A stretch of DNA of 64,000 nt from Murimonas intestini (lineage in GTDB: Bacteria; Bacillota; Clostridia; Lachnospirales; Lachnospiraceae): the NCBI GenBank assembly GCA_003148945.1, contig QGGY01000007.1:1-64000 (forward strand), written 5' to 3'. Below are positions 28,345-36,936 of this stretch, one piece after another; within the stretch, counting starts at the first letter, position 1, and every line of letters starts with the position of its first letter. A program made the translations under genes and the position numbers. The notes below the pieces were generated by a model. That model searched no databases. It had not been told where the DNA came from and worked only from the letters and a program-made list of their open reading frames with translations.

Positions 28345-29763
28345 TTATTTGTACTGGTCCTGTTCTTCATATCCCCTGCTGTTATCATCAAAAATAACAT
28401 GGATGCTTGTTCCCACGCCCTCAGTGCTCTCGATCTGCAGCCGGGCATTGTGGAGATATGCTATCTGCTTACATAACGCCAGACCAAGTCCGATTCCTCC
28501 GGCTTTCTTGCTTCTGGATTTATCTACCATATAGAAGGCTTCCGTGATCTTAGGGATCTCATCCGCGGGGATCCCCTTCCCGCAGTCTCTCACCACGATC
28601 TGATTCCCCACTGCAATGACATCTATCGTATCACCCTCTTTGCAGGCTTTCATGGCGTTGTCGATCAGGTTAACCATCAGGCTTTCCATCAGATCCACAT
28701 CCATCAGGAGCTCTCCCATGGAGCAGGACATCACCAGATACATTCCCTTTTCCTTTAAGTGGTAGCCCTCCAGGACTTCTACCCTTTTAAAAAGCTTTTG
28801 CACAGGATAATATTCCATTGCCACAGTCTCATTATCATACATGCCGATCAGGTTCATCAGTTTTCCCGAAAGACGTTCCAGACGCTTGCATTCTGAATTA
28901 ATATGGACCAGGGCCTTCTTCTGCTGATCCTCACTGATCTTCACGTGCAGAAGTGTGTCAGAATATCCTATGATGGAGGTCATGGGGGTCTTCAGTTCAT
29001 GCGTCAGGCTTCCCAGAAGCTGTTTACGCCTCTCAGAGACATCCTCCAGCTCTCTGACCTGGTTCTCTACCTGTTCTGCCATCTGGTTGAACGCGGTGCC
29101 GACCATACCCAGCTCATCCCTTGATTCCACTCTCACCCTTCGGTCCAGCTCACCGCGGCTTATGCCTGCTGCAGCCCTTTGGAGGCGTTTCAAAGGCCTC
29201 AGAGTCCTGCGCACCATAACAGAGACAGCCATGGCTGCCGTCAGGGCAACTGCCAGATATATTCCTATAAACAGAAGCGCCTGCTTCGCTATATCCTCGT
29301 ACATGGAAGAAATATCGCTTACCATCAGCAGCTGATAATCACCGGACGGCTCCACTTTAATATTTCTTCCCATGATAAGGATCCTGGCGCCTTCCAGGTT
29401 CTGTATGACATGAGTCACATCATCTGACGTCCAGCGGCCTGAATCCTTTTCCACCAGTTCAAAATCCGTCAGATTACAGACTATCTGGCCTTCCTTTATC
29501 ATAATATATTTATTGCTTCCATATTTCTTTAAAAGATAATTAATAAATGATTTTCTGGTAGCCTCACTGTAAGTGAGCAGTTCATTGTCAGACATCTCCT
29601 GACCCAGCGCATATGAGGTAGCGCGGACCTGCTGCTCATAATTTTCTATAGTCTGCTCCAGGCTGTAGACCGCCGTCCTGTATATAACAATAGCACCGAA
29701 GATCCCAGTCGCCAGCAGCAATGTCACCACAGTCACCAGGGAAATCTTCGTTGATAATTTCAT
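28345..29763 (-). CDS. Sensor histidine kinase of a two-component system
   Basis: 472 residues. Helices near 8-28 and 162-185 flank an extracellular sensor domain, followed by a HAMP linker, a HisKA box LTHELKTPMTSIIGYSD (phospho-His about 255) and a HATPase domain with NLIDNAMKA, RDCGKGIP and GGIGLGLALCKQ. It starts one base after the response regulator stop. Its extracellular domain could detect an envelope signal, perhaps with the three lipoproteins encoded next to it. Confidence 0.93.
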   Translation of the reverse strand: MKLSTKISLVTVVTLLLATGIFGAIVIYRTAVYSLEQTIENYEQQVRATSYALGQEMSDNELLTYSEATRKSFINYLLKKYGSNKYIMIKEGQIVCNLTDFELVEKDSGRWTSDDVTHVIQNLEGARILIMGRNIKVEPSGDYQLLMVSDISSMYEDIAKQALLFIGIYLAVALTAAMAVSVMVRRTLRPLKRLQRAAAGISRGELDRRVRVESRDELGMVGTAFNQMAEQVENQVRELEDVSERRKQLLGSLTHELKTPMTSIIGYSDTLLHVKISEDQQKKALVHINSECKRLERLSGKLMNLIGMYDNETVAMEYYPVQKLFKRVEVLEGYHLKEKGMYLVMSCSMGELLMDVDLMESLMVNLIDNAMKACKEGDTIDVIAVGNQIVVRDCGKGIPADEIPKITEAFYMVDKSRSKKAGGIGLGLALCKQIAYLHNARLQIESTEGVGTSIHVIFDDNSRGYEEQDQYK

Positions 29764-29764
29764 C

Positions 29765-30424
29765 TTAATCCTCCAGACGGTATCCTATTTTAGGTATTGT
29801 CTTAATCACATCTGAGAGATCCAGCTTCTTCCGGATCTGCCCTATATGAACATCTATGGTCCTGGTTTCCCCCAGATAATCACTGCCCCATACCTGGTTA
29901 AGCAGCTGGTCTCTGGTAAATGCCACATTCTTATTTTTTGCCAGAAGCACTAAAAGGTCGTACTCCAAAGGTTTCAGGCTGACCTGCACACCGTTTTTAA
30001 GCACCTGGTGTTCAGACAGATTGATCTCCACTTCTCCCACAGAAATAATATCTCTCTGCTTGCCTGTCCTCTCCAGCACCTTCTCTACCCTTACTAATAG
30101 TTCCAGCACTTCAAATGGCTTTACAATATAATCCTCAGCCCCAGATTTTAATCCCTTGATCTTGGAGCCCACATCTGACTTGGCAGTCAGGTAGATGACA
30201 GGTACATTATGTATCTTCATGACATCCATTAATTCAAATCCATCTTTCCCCGGAAGCATCACATCCAGCAAAGCCAGATCAAAGGCCCTACTCTCCTCCA
30301 ATATCTTCTCTACACCGTCCCCTTCATAGACAGGCACTGCCTCATAACCTGCCACAGTCAGGTTCATGCAGATCAGCTCCGATATGGAGTAGTCATCTTC
30401 CACTACTAAAATTCTGTTTTGCAC
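29765..30424 (-). CDS. OmpR/PhoB-type response regulator
   Basis: 219 residues from a GTG at 30424, chosen because AAGGAGGGAGTATGCT precedes it; upstream in-frame codons lack a site. Receiver domain RILVVEDDYSISEL with phospho-Asp near residue 53 (LALLDVMLPG), Lys in IVKPF, then a winged-helix effector domain with LTRDQLL-like FTRDQLLNQVWG and TIDVHIGQIRKKL. It pairs with the adjacent kinase and probably controls the lipoprotein/ABC operon downstream. Confidence 0.95.
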   Translation of the reverse strand: MQNRILVVEDDYSISELICMNLTVAGYEAVPVYEGDGVEKILEESRAFDLALLDVMLPGKDGFELMDVMKIHNVPVIYLTAKSDVGSKIKGLKSGAEDYIVKPFEVLELLVRVEKVLERTGKQRDIISVGEVEINLSEHQVLKNGVQVSLKPLEYDLLVLLAKNKNVAFTRDQLLNQVWGSDYLGETRTIDVHIGQIRKKLDLSDVIKTIPKIGYRLED

Positions 30425-30506
30425 AGCATACTCCCTCCTTGCAGTGATTCTAGCACAGTAAAATGCGAAAAAAAGCATCAAAATGTAAATTATGATACCT
30501 TAATAC

Positions 30507-30535
30507 ATTATACTTCCCTTTCCTGCAGGGCACAA
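30507..30535 (-). promoter_or_regulatory. Promoter of the response regulator-kinase pair
   Basis: On the minus strand TTGTGC (30530-30535) and TATAAT (30507-30512) are exactly 17 bases apart, 83 bases before the GTG start. It lies between the small lipoprotein gene and the response regulator. Confidence 0.6.
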
Positions 30536-30545
30536 TGGGATTTTA

Positions 30546-30719
30546 TTACTTTAAGTGCCATGCCTCCCAGCTGGCGTACTCCATCCGCATGTCAACCTCA
30601 GCCTGAACCTCTGTCACAGGCTCTTCATATTTTTCTGATGTCCGGCCGCAGGAGGCAGCTCCGGCGCCTGCCCCAGCTATCAAACATAAAACTGCACAAA
30701 ATAAAGCCGTTCTTTTCAT
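30546..30719 (-). CDS. Small lipoprotein (57 residues)
   Basis: ATG at 30719 with AAGGAGG eight bases upstream, stop TAA at 30546. The product begins MKRTALFCAVLCLIAGAGAG and continues AASCGRTSEKYEEP: a short signal peptide, an AASC lipobox and a mature part of only about 33 residues rich in Glu (VTEVQAEVDMRMEYASWEAW). It was missed by length cut-offs. It precedes the two-component genes on the same strand. The function is unknown; a small sensor or membrane-modulating peptide is possible. Confidence 0.65.
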   Translation of the reverse strand: MKRTALFCAVLCLIAGAGAGAASCGRTSEKYEEPVTEVQAEVDMRMEYASWEAWHLK

Positions 30720-30816
30720 TTTCCGAACCTCCTTAAGGCAATCTGCCTTTTCTATTAGGATATCCGTAAAATGTAAAAATGAACGGCTTTTTCATGTAAA
30801 ATTTCTGGTAATTTTT

Positions 30817-31431
30817 CTACAGCTTTTTGAATTTTTTCATCTCCTGATAAAGCCTGGCTATGGGCAGGCCAACTACATTATTATAGTCCCCGCATATCCT
30901 TTTTACAAATACACCGGCCCGGCCCTGTATCCCATAGGCCCCCGCTTTGTCCATAGGCTCTCCAGTTGCAATATACTCTCTTATCTCTTTATCAGACATT
31001 GGATACATCTCCACCTCAGTACATTCTGAAAATGTGTGATATGCCTCTCTTGTGCCTTTCCTGATATAAAAGGTGACCCCGGTATATACATGGTGGCATC
31101 TGCCCTGGAGTGATTTCAGCATTCTGGCCGCATCAGCCTCATTCTCCGGTTTGCCGAGAATCTTTTCGTCCAAGGCAACTACAGTATCAGCGCCGATGAC
31201 AAGTATGCCTTTTTCTATCCTGCCGGCCACGGCCTGAGCCTTCTGGAATGACAGCTCTTCCACCACCTCATCAGGGTTTGTCTTAGTTATGGTCTCCTTT
31301 ACGTTGCTGATTATAATACGGAAAGTAATACCAGCCTGACGCAGCAGCTCCTTTCTTCTGGGCGAAGCTGACGCCAGGACTACATCTCTCTCATTCGTAT
31401 TTTTTATCTCCCAATCAAGTGTCTCATCCAT
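30817..31431 (-). CDS. maf: Maf family nucleoside triphosphate pyrophosphatase
   Basis: About 204 residues. The ATG at 31431 lies ten bases after AGGAGG; an ATG at 31440 is only one base from it. Maf signature VVLASASPRRKELLRQAGI at the N terminus, then GADTVVALDEKILGKP and AYGIQGRAG. Maf proteins hydrolyse non-canonical or dTTP/UTP nucleotides and are linked to cell-division control. The end is close to the small lipoprotein gene but the gap of about 97 bases shows no shared function. Confidence 0.92.
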   Translation of the reverse strand: MDETLDWEIKNTNERDVVLASASPRRKELLRQAGITFRIIISNVKETITKTNPDEVVEELSFQKAQAVAGRIEKGILVIGADTVVALDEKILGKPENEADAARMLKSLQGRCHHVYTGVTFYIRKGTREAYHTFSECTEVEMYPMSDKEIREYIATGEPMDKAGAYGIQGRAGVFVKRICGDYNNVVGLPIARLYQEMKKFKKL

Positions 31432-31487
31432 CTTATACATGCCTCCTGTATCCGCCGGCTTTGCCCTCTTTGCGGAACCATAAAATT

Positions 31488-31961
31488 TTAATAGCCTTCA
31501 TTTCTGCGCAGCTTCCTGAGTTCACTGCGTTTTCTGCCGCCTTCCCACTCAGCCCTTTCATTCTCATTCTCCAGGATGAGTCCGGGCACTTCCACCGGCA
31601 CACCTTCTTCATCTATTGCCACCATCACCAGATATGCCCTGTTTATCACATGACGCCTGCCATCCAGGCCTTCCACGTAAGTATCCACCCTGACTTCCAT
31701 TGAGCTGCGGCCCACGTATGTGATTTTTCCCCGCAGGACAAGCATATCATTTATTTTGGCCGCTGACTTAAACTGCAGGTTATCAACTGCCGCTGTGGTT
31801 GTCTCCATCCCTGCATGGCGTTTTGAGACGATCCCTGCCATCTCATCGATCCACTGCATAAGCTTGCCCCCAAACAGCCTTCCATATCCATTAATGTGGG
31901 CAGGCATGAGCAGATATGAATTTTCCGTCTGAGAATCAGCGACATATTTCATTTCTCTCAT
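31488..31961 (-). CDS. Hotdog-fold acyl-CoA thioesterase
   Basis: About 157 residues, start taken at the ATG at 31961, eight bases after AGGAG (an ATG at 31967 is too close). Hotdog domain of the BACH/YciA type: AHINGYGRLFGGKLMQWIDE, later GKITYVGRSSMEVRV and YLVMVAID. It hydrolyses acyl-CoA thioesters in the cytoplasm. Single gene just after the tRNA-Tyr terminator. Confidence 0.88.
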   Translation of the reverse strand: MREMKYVADSQTENSYLLMPAHINGYGRLFGGKLMQWIDEMAGIVSKRHAGMETTTAAVDNLQFKSAAKINDMLVLRGKITYVGRSSMEVRVDTYVEGLDGRRHVINRAYLVMVAIDEEGVPVEVPGLILENENERAEWEGGRKRSELRKLRRNEGY

Positions 31962-31996
31962 GGTCATTTCTCCTTATTTTCTGACGGTACGTCTAA

Positions 31997-32023
31997 GGGG
32001 GTGCTGCGAAATGCAGCACCCCC
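31997..32023 (-). terminator. Hairpin downstream of tRNA-Tyr
   Basis: GGGGGTGCTGC at 31997-32007 pairs perfectly with GCAGCACCCCC at 32013-32023 over a 5-base loop. It directly follows the tRNA on the minus strand; the U-run is weak (TT AGA). Confidence 0.7.
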
Positions 32024-32033
32024 TTACCGGCAA

Positions 32034-32115
32034 TGGATGGAGGTGGATTCGAACCACCGAAGCAATTTGCAGCAGATTTACAGTCTGTCCCCTTTGGCCA
32101 CTCGGGAATCCATCC
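32034..32115 (-). tRNA. tRNA-Tyr (GTA)
   Basis: An 82-base class II tRNA with a long variable arm. Acceptor GGATGGA pairs with TCCATCC, followed by discriminator A. Anticodon loop CTGTAAA gives GTA, TTCGAATCC is the T loop region. CCA is not encoded. Confidence 0.95.
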
Positions 32116-32189
32116 ATTTAAACAGCAGTACTAAATAATCCTGCTGACAAGATATATTTATATCATATCCTGTCAGAAATTGCAAGACC

Positions 32190-34295
32190 TTAAGCTATGC
32201 TTTTTGACAGGTAGACAGCAGCAGACCTGGGAGGAAGTGAAATAATGAAATCTCCCCTCTCTGTGGGGAAGGATGCATTTTCTGTGGTAAAGCCATCAGC
32301 GTCCGTCTGTATCAGCCTGGTAAGCTGCGCCCCGCCCGGCACCTGTGCCTCCCATACAGGAACCTTAAACTGCTGCTCCTCCTGGCTGTTGTTAAAGATA
32401 CATATGATCTGCTCCTCCCTGTCAAACCGCCCATAGCTCAGGCAGCTGTGCCTGGATGAGAGCAGTTTGATTGAACCGTGTGCAAAGACCCTGTGCTCTT
32501 TGTGTATCCTGATCATCTCCCTGTGAAAATCCAGAAGCTCTCTGTTCTCTTTCCCCCAGGGGTATGTCCTCCTGTTGTCCGGGTCAGTAAATCCGCAGAC
32601 TCCTGCTTCATCACCATAATAGATGGTAGGCGCACCCGGCCATGTCATCTGCATGACTACAGCCTCACGCATCACGGCAGGGTCCACGTCCTGGCTGGCC
32701 GCTTCATATCCAAGGTGTGCCACCCGCCCCACCTTGTGGTTCGTCCTGGTGAGAAATCTGGAGTGGTCATGGTTAGACAGCTCGTTCATGGCTGTCTGGA
32801 GTGAAGGCCCCAGGAAATTGCACATGTGATGGCTCATAGCGCCTATGAAACTCTCTTCATTGCCCAGCATATCCTCCCTGTACTCATCACTGTGTTTCTC
32901 CATGCCTGTGAAAAACCAGGTGAGCGGCTCCATAAAAGCATCGTAGTTCATGACAGTGTCCCACTCATCACCCTTCAGCCACGGGCCTGCATCCCCATAG
33001 TGCTCTGCCAGTATCAGCGCATCAGGGTTGGCCTCCTTTACAACGCTCCTGAAGGCTTTCCAGAAACGGTGGTTGTATTCCTCTGAGAAACCCAGGTCAG
33101 CAGCCACGTCAAGTCTCCAGCCATCTGCATTATAGGGGGGAGAAACCCACTTTTTTGCCACGTCCAGGATATAGTCACACAGCATGGGGGAATTCTCGTA
33201 TGCCAGTTTCGGCAGGGTGTCATGTCCCCACCAGCCGTCATAGAAAGGATTATAAGGCCAGTCATGCTCATTGTTGAACTTAAAGAAACTCCTGTAAGGG
33301 CTGCTGCTGTCCACATAGGCGCCTTTTTCATAGCCGGGCTGGTTCTCATATATCCTCTCCCTGTCCATCCACTTATTAAAAGAGCCGCAGTGGTTAAAGA
33401 CACCGTCCAGGATCACCTTCATGCCCCTCTTATGTGCCTCCTCCACAAACTCAATAAAGAGCTGGTTGCTTGCCTCCAGATTTTCCCTGTCAGTCACCCT
33501 TCTGATATATCTGGTGGCATGGGTATTATCTTTGTCACCATAGTTAAGCAGCTCCCCCTCGTCACGGACGATCCTGCCATAATGGGGATCCACATAATCA
33601 TAGTCCTGTATATCATATTTATGGTTCGAAGGCGACACAAAGATAGGATTAAAATAGATCGCCTCAATCCCAAGGTCCTTCAGGTAGTCCAGTTTATCCA
33701 TGACACCCTGGATATCTCCGCCGTAGAATTCTCTTACTCCCATCAGCTCAGGATATTTATTCCAGTCCTCTACCCTGGTGACAGTATCATTTATATAGCT
33801 GTACTCTCCGTTCTCCACATCATTTCCATGATCCCCGTTGCAGAAACGGTCCACAAATATCTGGTACATGACTGCACCCTTAGCCCACTGGGGCGTTTTA
33901 AAGCCCGGTGCAATGGAGAATGAGTAGTATTCCTTCAGGTCATGGGATACTCCCCTTTTATTATAGAAGCATCTCGCCTTTCCGATCTTTACTTCAAAAT
34001 AATAATGAAGCGTTTTATCGTCCAGCTGCACATCTATTTTATAATAATCAAAATTACCTTCTGTATTGTCATATTCCATCAGCAGCCTGTCTGCTCCGCT
34101 TATAAAAAAAACAGCGTCCACATTATCCTTGGCTGTACGGAACCGGATCGTCACCACATCCCCGGGCTCAGGCTCCATTGGCGTCACATAATTTGAGGTC
34201 TCATCGCTGAACAACGCATTAGGCTTAAAAACAGGCCTCATCTGCATTACATACTTTTGCTCTTTAAGCAGTTGTTCTAATTTATTGGGATCCAT
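32190..34295 (-). CDS. GH13 alpha-glucan hydrolase (neopullulanase / cyclomaltodextrinase-like)
   Basis: 701 residues from the ATG at 34295 (AAGGAGAATTTT upstream); the frame runs on to 34328 without support. N-terminal beta domain to about 130 (CBM34-like), then the GH13 barrel: DGVFNHCG, GWRLDVAADL (nucleophile Asp near 397), LILAEHYGDA (acid/base Glu near 431) and LSNHDHSRF (third Asp). A C-terminal beta domain ends the protein. No signal peptide, so it probably cuts imported maltodextrins or cyclodextrins in the cytoplasm. No transporter lies next to it. Confidence 0.9.
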   Translation of the reverse strand: MDPNKLEQLLKEQKYVMQMRPVFKPNALFSDETSNYVTPMEPEPGDVVTIRFRTAKDNVDAVFFISGADRLLMEYDNTEGNFDYYKIDVQLDDKTLHYYFEVKIGKARCFYNKRGVSHDLKEYYSFSIAPGFKTPQWAKGAVMYQIFVDRFCNGDHGNDVENGEYSYINDTVTRVEDWNKYPELMGVREFYGGDIQGVMDKLDYLKDLGIEAIYFNPIFVSPSNHKYDIQDYDYVDPHYGRIVRDEGELLNYGDKDNTHATRYIRRVTDRENLEASNQLFIEFVEEAHKRGMKVILDGVFNHCGSFNKWMDRERIYENQPGYEKGAYVDSSSPYRSFFKFNNEHDWPYNPFYDGWWGHDTLPKLAYENSPMLCDYILDVAKKWVSPPYNADGWRLDVAADLGFSEEYNHRFWKAFRSVVKEANPDALILAEHYGDAGPWLKGDEWDTVMNYDAFMEPLTWFFTGMEKHSDEYREDMLGNEESFIGAMSHHMCNFLGPSLQTAMNELSNHDHSRFLTRTNHKVGRVAHLGYEAASQDVDPAVMREAVVMQMTWPGAPTIYYGDEAGVCGFTDPDNRRTYPWGKENRELLDFHREMIRIHKEHRVFAHGSIKLLSSRHSCLSYGRFDREEQIICIFNNSQEEQQFKVPVWEAQVPGGAQLTRLIQTDADGFTTENASFPTERGDFIISLPPRSAAVYLSKSIA

Positions 34296-34417
34296 AAAAT
34301 TCTCCTTTACTTGCCCTTTTGCAGGCACCGCATAACATATTACTATTCTATACCATATAATTCTAACCTACAACCCAATTTTAACACCGTTCACGCCTCA
34401 AAACAGTTTTTAGACGG

Positions 34418-34451
34418 AAAAAAGGCAGCCTACGAACAGCTGCCTTTTTTG
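34418..34451 (-). terminator. Bidirectional-looking terminator after ftsH
   Basis: AAAAAAGGCAGC (34418-34429) pairs with GCTGCCTTTTTT (34439-34450) over a 9-base loop, giving a U-tract in both directions. It follows ftsH on the minus strand; the rest of 34296-34565 shows no gene. Confidence 0.85.
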
Positions 34452-34565
34452 GAGAAGGTATTTCTTCTTATGGGGTGTAGCAAAAACTATATAATGTATT
34501 GGGGGGGGTTTTACGATGATTATTATAGCATCATGTCCCCAATAAGTGTGCACAAACTTCACAAA

Positions 34566-36395
34566 TTACTCAATCACTTTTTGTTCACATTCCACAAAAA
34601 GAGCTTCAAACTCTTCTCTTCCTATCTTTTCCTTTTCTATCAAAAGTGCGGCACAGCGGTGGAGCACACTCTCATGTTCCTTGATGATGGCTCTCGCCTT
34701 ATCGTGGCACTCATCAATAATACGCTTGATCTCACTGTCTATCAGGCTGGCCGTCTGCTCACCATAGCTCCTTGCGTGAGCCAGGTCCTTGCCGATAAAG
34801 ACTTCATCCTCATCGTTGTCATAGCGTATCATACCAACCTTCTCAGACATACCATACTGGGTCACCATGGCTCTTGCCAGCTCAGTGGCCTGCTTGATAT
34901 CCTGTGACGCCCCTGTGGTCACATCGCCGAACTGCAGCTCTTCAGCCACACGCCCTCCGAAGGACACCACGATATTCTGGAGCATCTGGTTCCTGGTGTT
35001 GAACATTTCATCCTTCTCCGGCAGAGGCATAGTATATCCTGCCGCGCCCATCCCTGTAGGAATGATAGAGATCGTATGGACAGGCCCCACATCTGGGAGC
35101 ACCTGGAACAGGATCGCATGGCCTGACTCATGGTATGCCGTGATCTGCTTTTCTTTGTCAGATATGATGCGGCTCTTCTTTTCGGCACCGATACCGACCT
35201 TTACGAAGGACTGCCTGATATCCTGCTGGACTATATAGCTGCGCTCTTCCTTTGCCGCATAGATAGCTGCCTCATTCATAAGGTTTTCCAGATCAGCCCC
35301 TGTAAATCCTGCTGTAGTCTGAGCCACCTCTTTCAGATCCACATCATCGCCCAGGGGTTTCCCCTTTGCATGAACCTGAAGGATCTCTTCACGCCCTCTC
35401 ACATCCGGCTTCCCTACGCCCACTTTCCTGTCGAAACGGCCGGGACGGAGGATGGCAGGATCCAATATATCCACACGGTTGGTGGCTGCCATGACTATGA
35501 TTCCTTCATTGAAACCAAAACCGTCCATCTCCACAAGGAGCTGGTTCAGCGTCTGCTCCCTCTCATCATGTCCGCCGCCCATTCCTGTTCCCCTGCGCCT
35601 TGCAACGGCATCGATCTCATCGATAAAGACAATACAGGGAGCATTCTTCTTGGCTTCCTCAAAGAGGTCACGGACTCTGGACGCGCCGACACCTACAAAC
35701 ATCTCTACAAAATCAGAACCTGAGATAGAGAAGAAGGGCACTCCCGCCTCCCCAGCCACCGCTCTGGCAAGAAGTGTCTTGCCTGTTCCCGGAGGGCCTA
35801 CAAGCAGCACACCTTTTGGGATTCTGGCGCCCACCTGCAGATATTTTTTCGGCTCTTTTAAGAAATCTACGATTTCCTTTAAATCATCCTTTTCTTCTTC
35901 CAGACCAGCCACATTTTTAAATGTCACCCTCTTTGCGTCAGGGCTCATCATCTTGGCATGGCTTTTTCCGAAATTCATCATTTTATTATTTCCGCCGCCT
36001 GACTGCCTGTTCATAAACATAAACAGGAAAGCCACAATGCCTCCCATGATCAGTATTGGCAGAATTGTTGTGAGAAACAGGCTCTGTCTCTGCACATCGT
36101 AAACAAAATACGGAATATTGTCACCCTGAAGCTTCAGCTGTGCTTCACTTACATCGGGGACATATATCTTTTTCGCCGATCCGTCTTTCATATGGATGAT
36201 CAGCTGGCCTGTGGGCACTTCTGCATTCTGGTGTATATCCACAGAAGCCACATTTCCCTCTGAGACAGCTGTCTCAAACTGCTGATAGCTGTATGTCTCC
36301 TGGGTCACAAAACCCTGTCTGAAAATCATAAAACACAATACAACCGCCAGGGCAATCATTATATAAAAGCCCGGACCCCTTGAATTCTTATTCAA
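34566..36395 (-). CDS. ftsH: ATP-dependent membrane metalloprotease FtsH
   Basis: 609 residues. Start is a TTG at 36395 with AAGGAG ten bases upstream. Helix 1 near 11-26, an extracellular domain, helix 2 near 105-125 ([17 protein letters not shown]), then the AAA domain with Walker A GPPGTGKT, Walker [10 protein letters not shown] and the second region of homology RPGRFDRKV. The zinc protease motif is HESGH. It degrades misfolded membrane and regulatory proteins. It lies 17 bases after hpt, the same order (tilS-hpt-ftsH) as in Bacillus. Confidence 0.97.
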   Translation of the reverse strand: MNKNSRGPGFYIMIALAVVLCFMIFRQGFVTQETYSYQQFETAVSEGNVASVDIHQNAEVPTGQLIIHMKDGSAKKIYVPDVSEAQLKLQGDNIPYFVYDVQRQSLFLTTILPILIMGGIVAFLFMFMNRQSGGGNNKMMNFGKSHAKMMSPDAKRVTFKNVAGLEEEKDDLKEIVDFLKEPKKYLQVGARIPKGVLLVGPPGTGKTLLARAVAGEAGVPFFSISGSDFVEMFVGVGASRVRDLFEEAKKNAPCIVFIDEIDAVARRRGTGMGGGHDEREQTLNQLLVEMDGFGFNEGIIVMAATNRVDILDPAILRPGRFDRKVGVGKPDVRGREEILQVHAKGKPLGDDVDLKEVAQTTAGFTGADLENLMNEAAIYAAKEERSYIVQQDIRQSFVKVGIGAEKKSRIISDKEKQITAYHESGHAILFQVLPDVGPVHTISIIPTGMGAAGYTMPLPEKDEMFNTRNQMLQNIVVSFGGRVAEELQFGDVTTGASQDIKQATELARAMVTQYGMSEKVGMIRYDNDEDEVFIGKDLAHARSYGEQTASLIDSEIKRIIDECHDKARAIIKEHESVLHRCAALLIEKEKIGREEFEALFVECEQKVIE

Positions 36396-36411
36396 TGTAA
36401 GAATCTCCTTT

Positions 36412-36933
36412 CTAGACTTCCACTACTCCAATGTATGGGAGATTTCTGTATTTCTGCGCATAGTCCAGGCCATAGCCTACCACGAATTCGTCTGGTATAT
36501 TGAAACCTGCATAATCTACCTTTACGTCAGTGACACGGCGTTCCGGCTTATCCAGAAGCGTGCACAGGGAGAGGCTTTTAGGCCCTCTCTTCTTAAGTAT
36601 CTCTATAAGGTAGGCAAGTGTACGACCTGAGTCAATGATATCCTCCACGATCAGGACATCCTTTCCCTCCAGAGGTTCATCCAGATCCTTCACGATCTTG
36701 ACCACACCGCTTGACTTTGTTCCTGCGCCATAGCTGCTGACAGACATGAAATCCAGAGTTACAGGGACTGTGATCCTCTTTGCCAGTTCACATGTAAAGA
36801 AAATGCCGCCCTTTAACACGCAGATCAGATGTACAGACCGTCCTTCATAATCCCTGCTGATCTGTTTCCCGATCTCCTCGATCTTTTTATCCACTTCTTC
36901 TTCTGATAACAGCACGCGAATCTTATCTTCCAT
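36412..36933 (-). CDS. hpt: Hypoxanthine phosphoribosyltransferase
   Basis: 173 residues starting after GGAGGAGTTTTAAGAG. PRPP-binding loop VLIVEDIIDSGRTLAYL and the N-terminal LKGGIFF region are diagnostic. It salvages hypoxanthine and guanine. In a tilS-hpt-ftsH operon with gaps of 3 and 16 bases. Confidence 0.96.
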   Translation of the reverse strand: MEDKIRVLLSEEEVDKKIEEIGKQISRDYEGRSVHLICVLKGGIFFTCELAKRITVPVTLDFMSVSSYGAGTKSSGVVKIVKDLDEPLEGKDVLIVEDIIDSGRTLAYLIEILKKRGPKSLSLCTLLDKPERRVTDVKVDYAGFNIPDEFVVGYGLDYAQKYRNLPYIGVVEV

Positions 36934-36936
36934 CTC

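Noticed and set aside
33222..33923. Plus-strand frame inside the GH13 gene
   Set aside because: Antisense to conserved GH13 motifs; no start signal.
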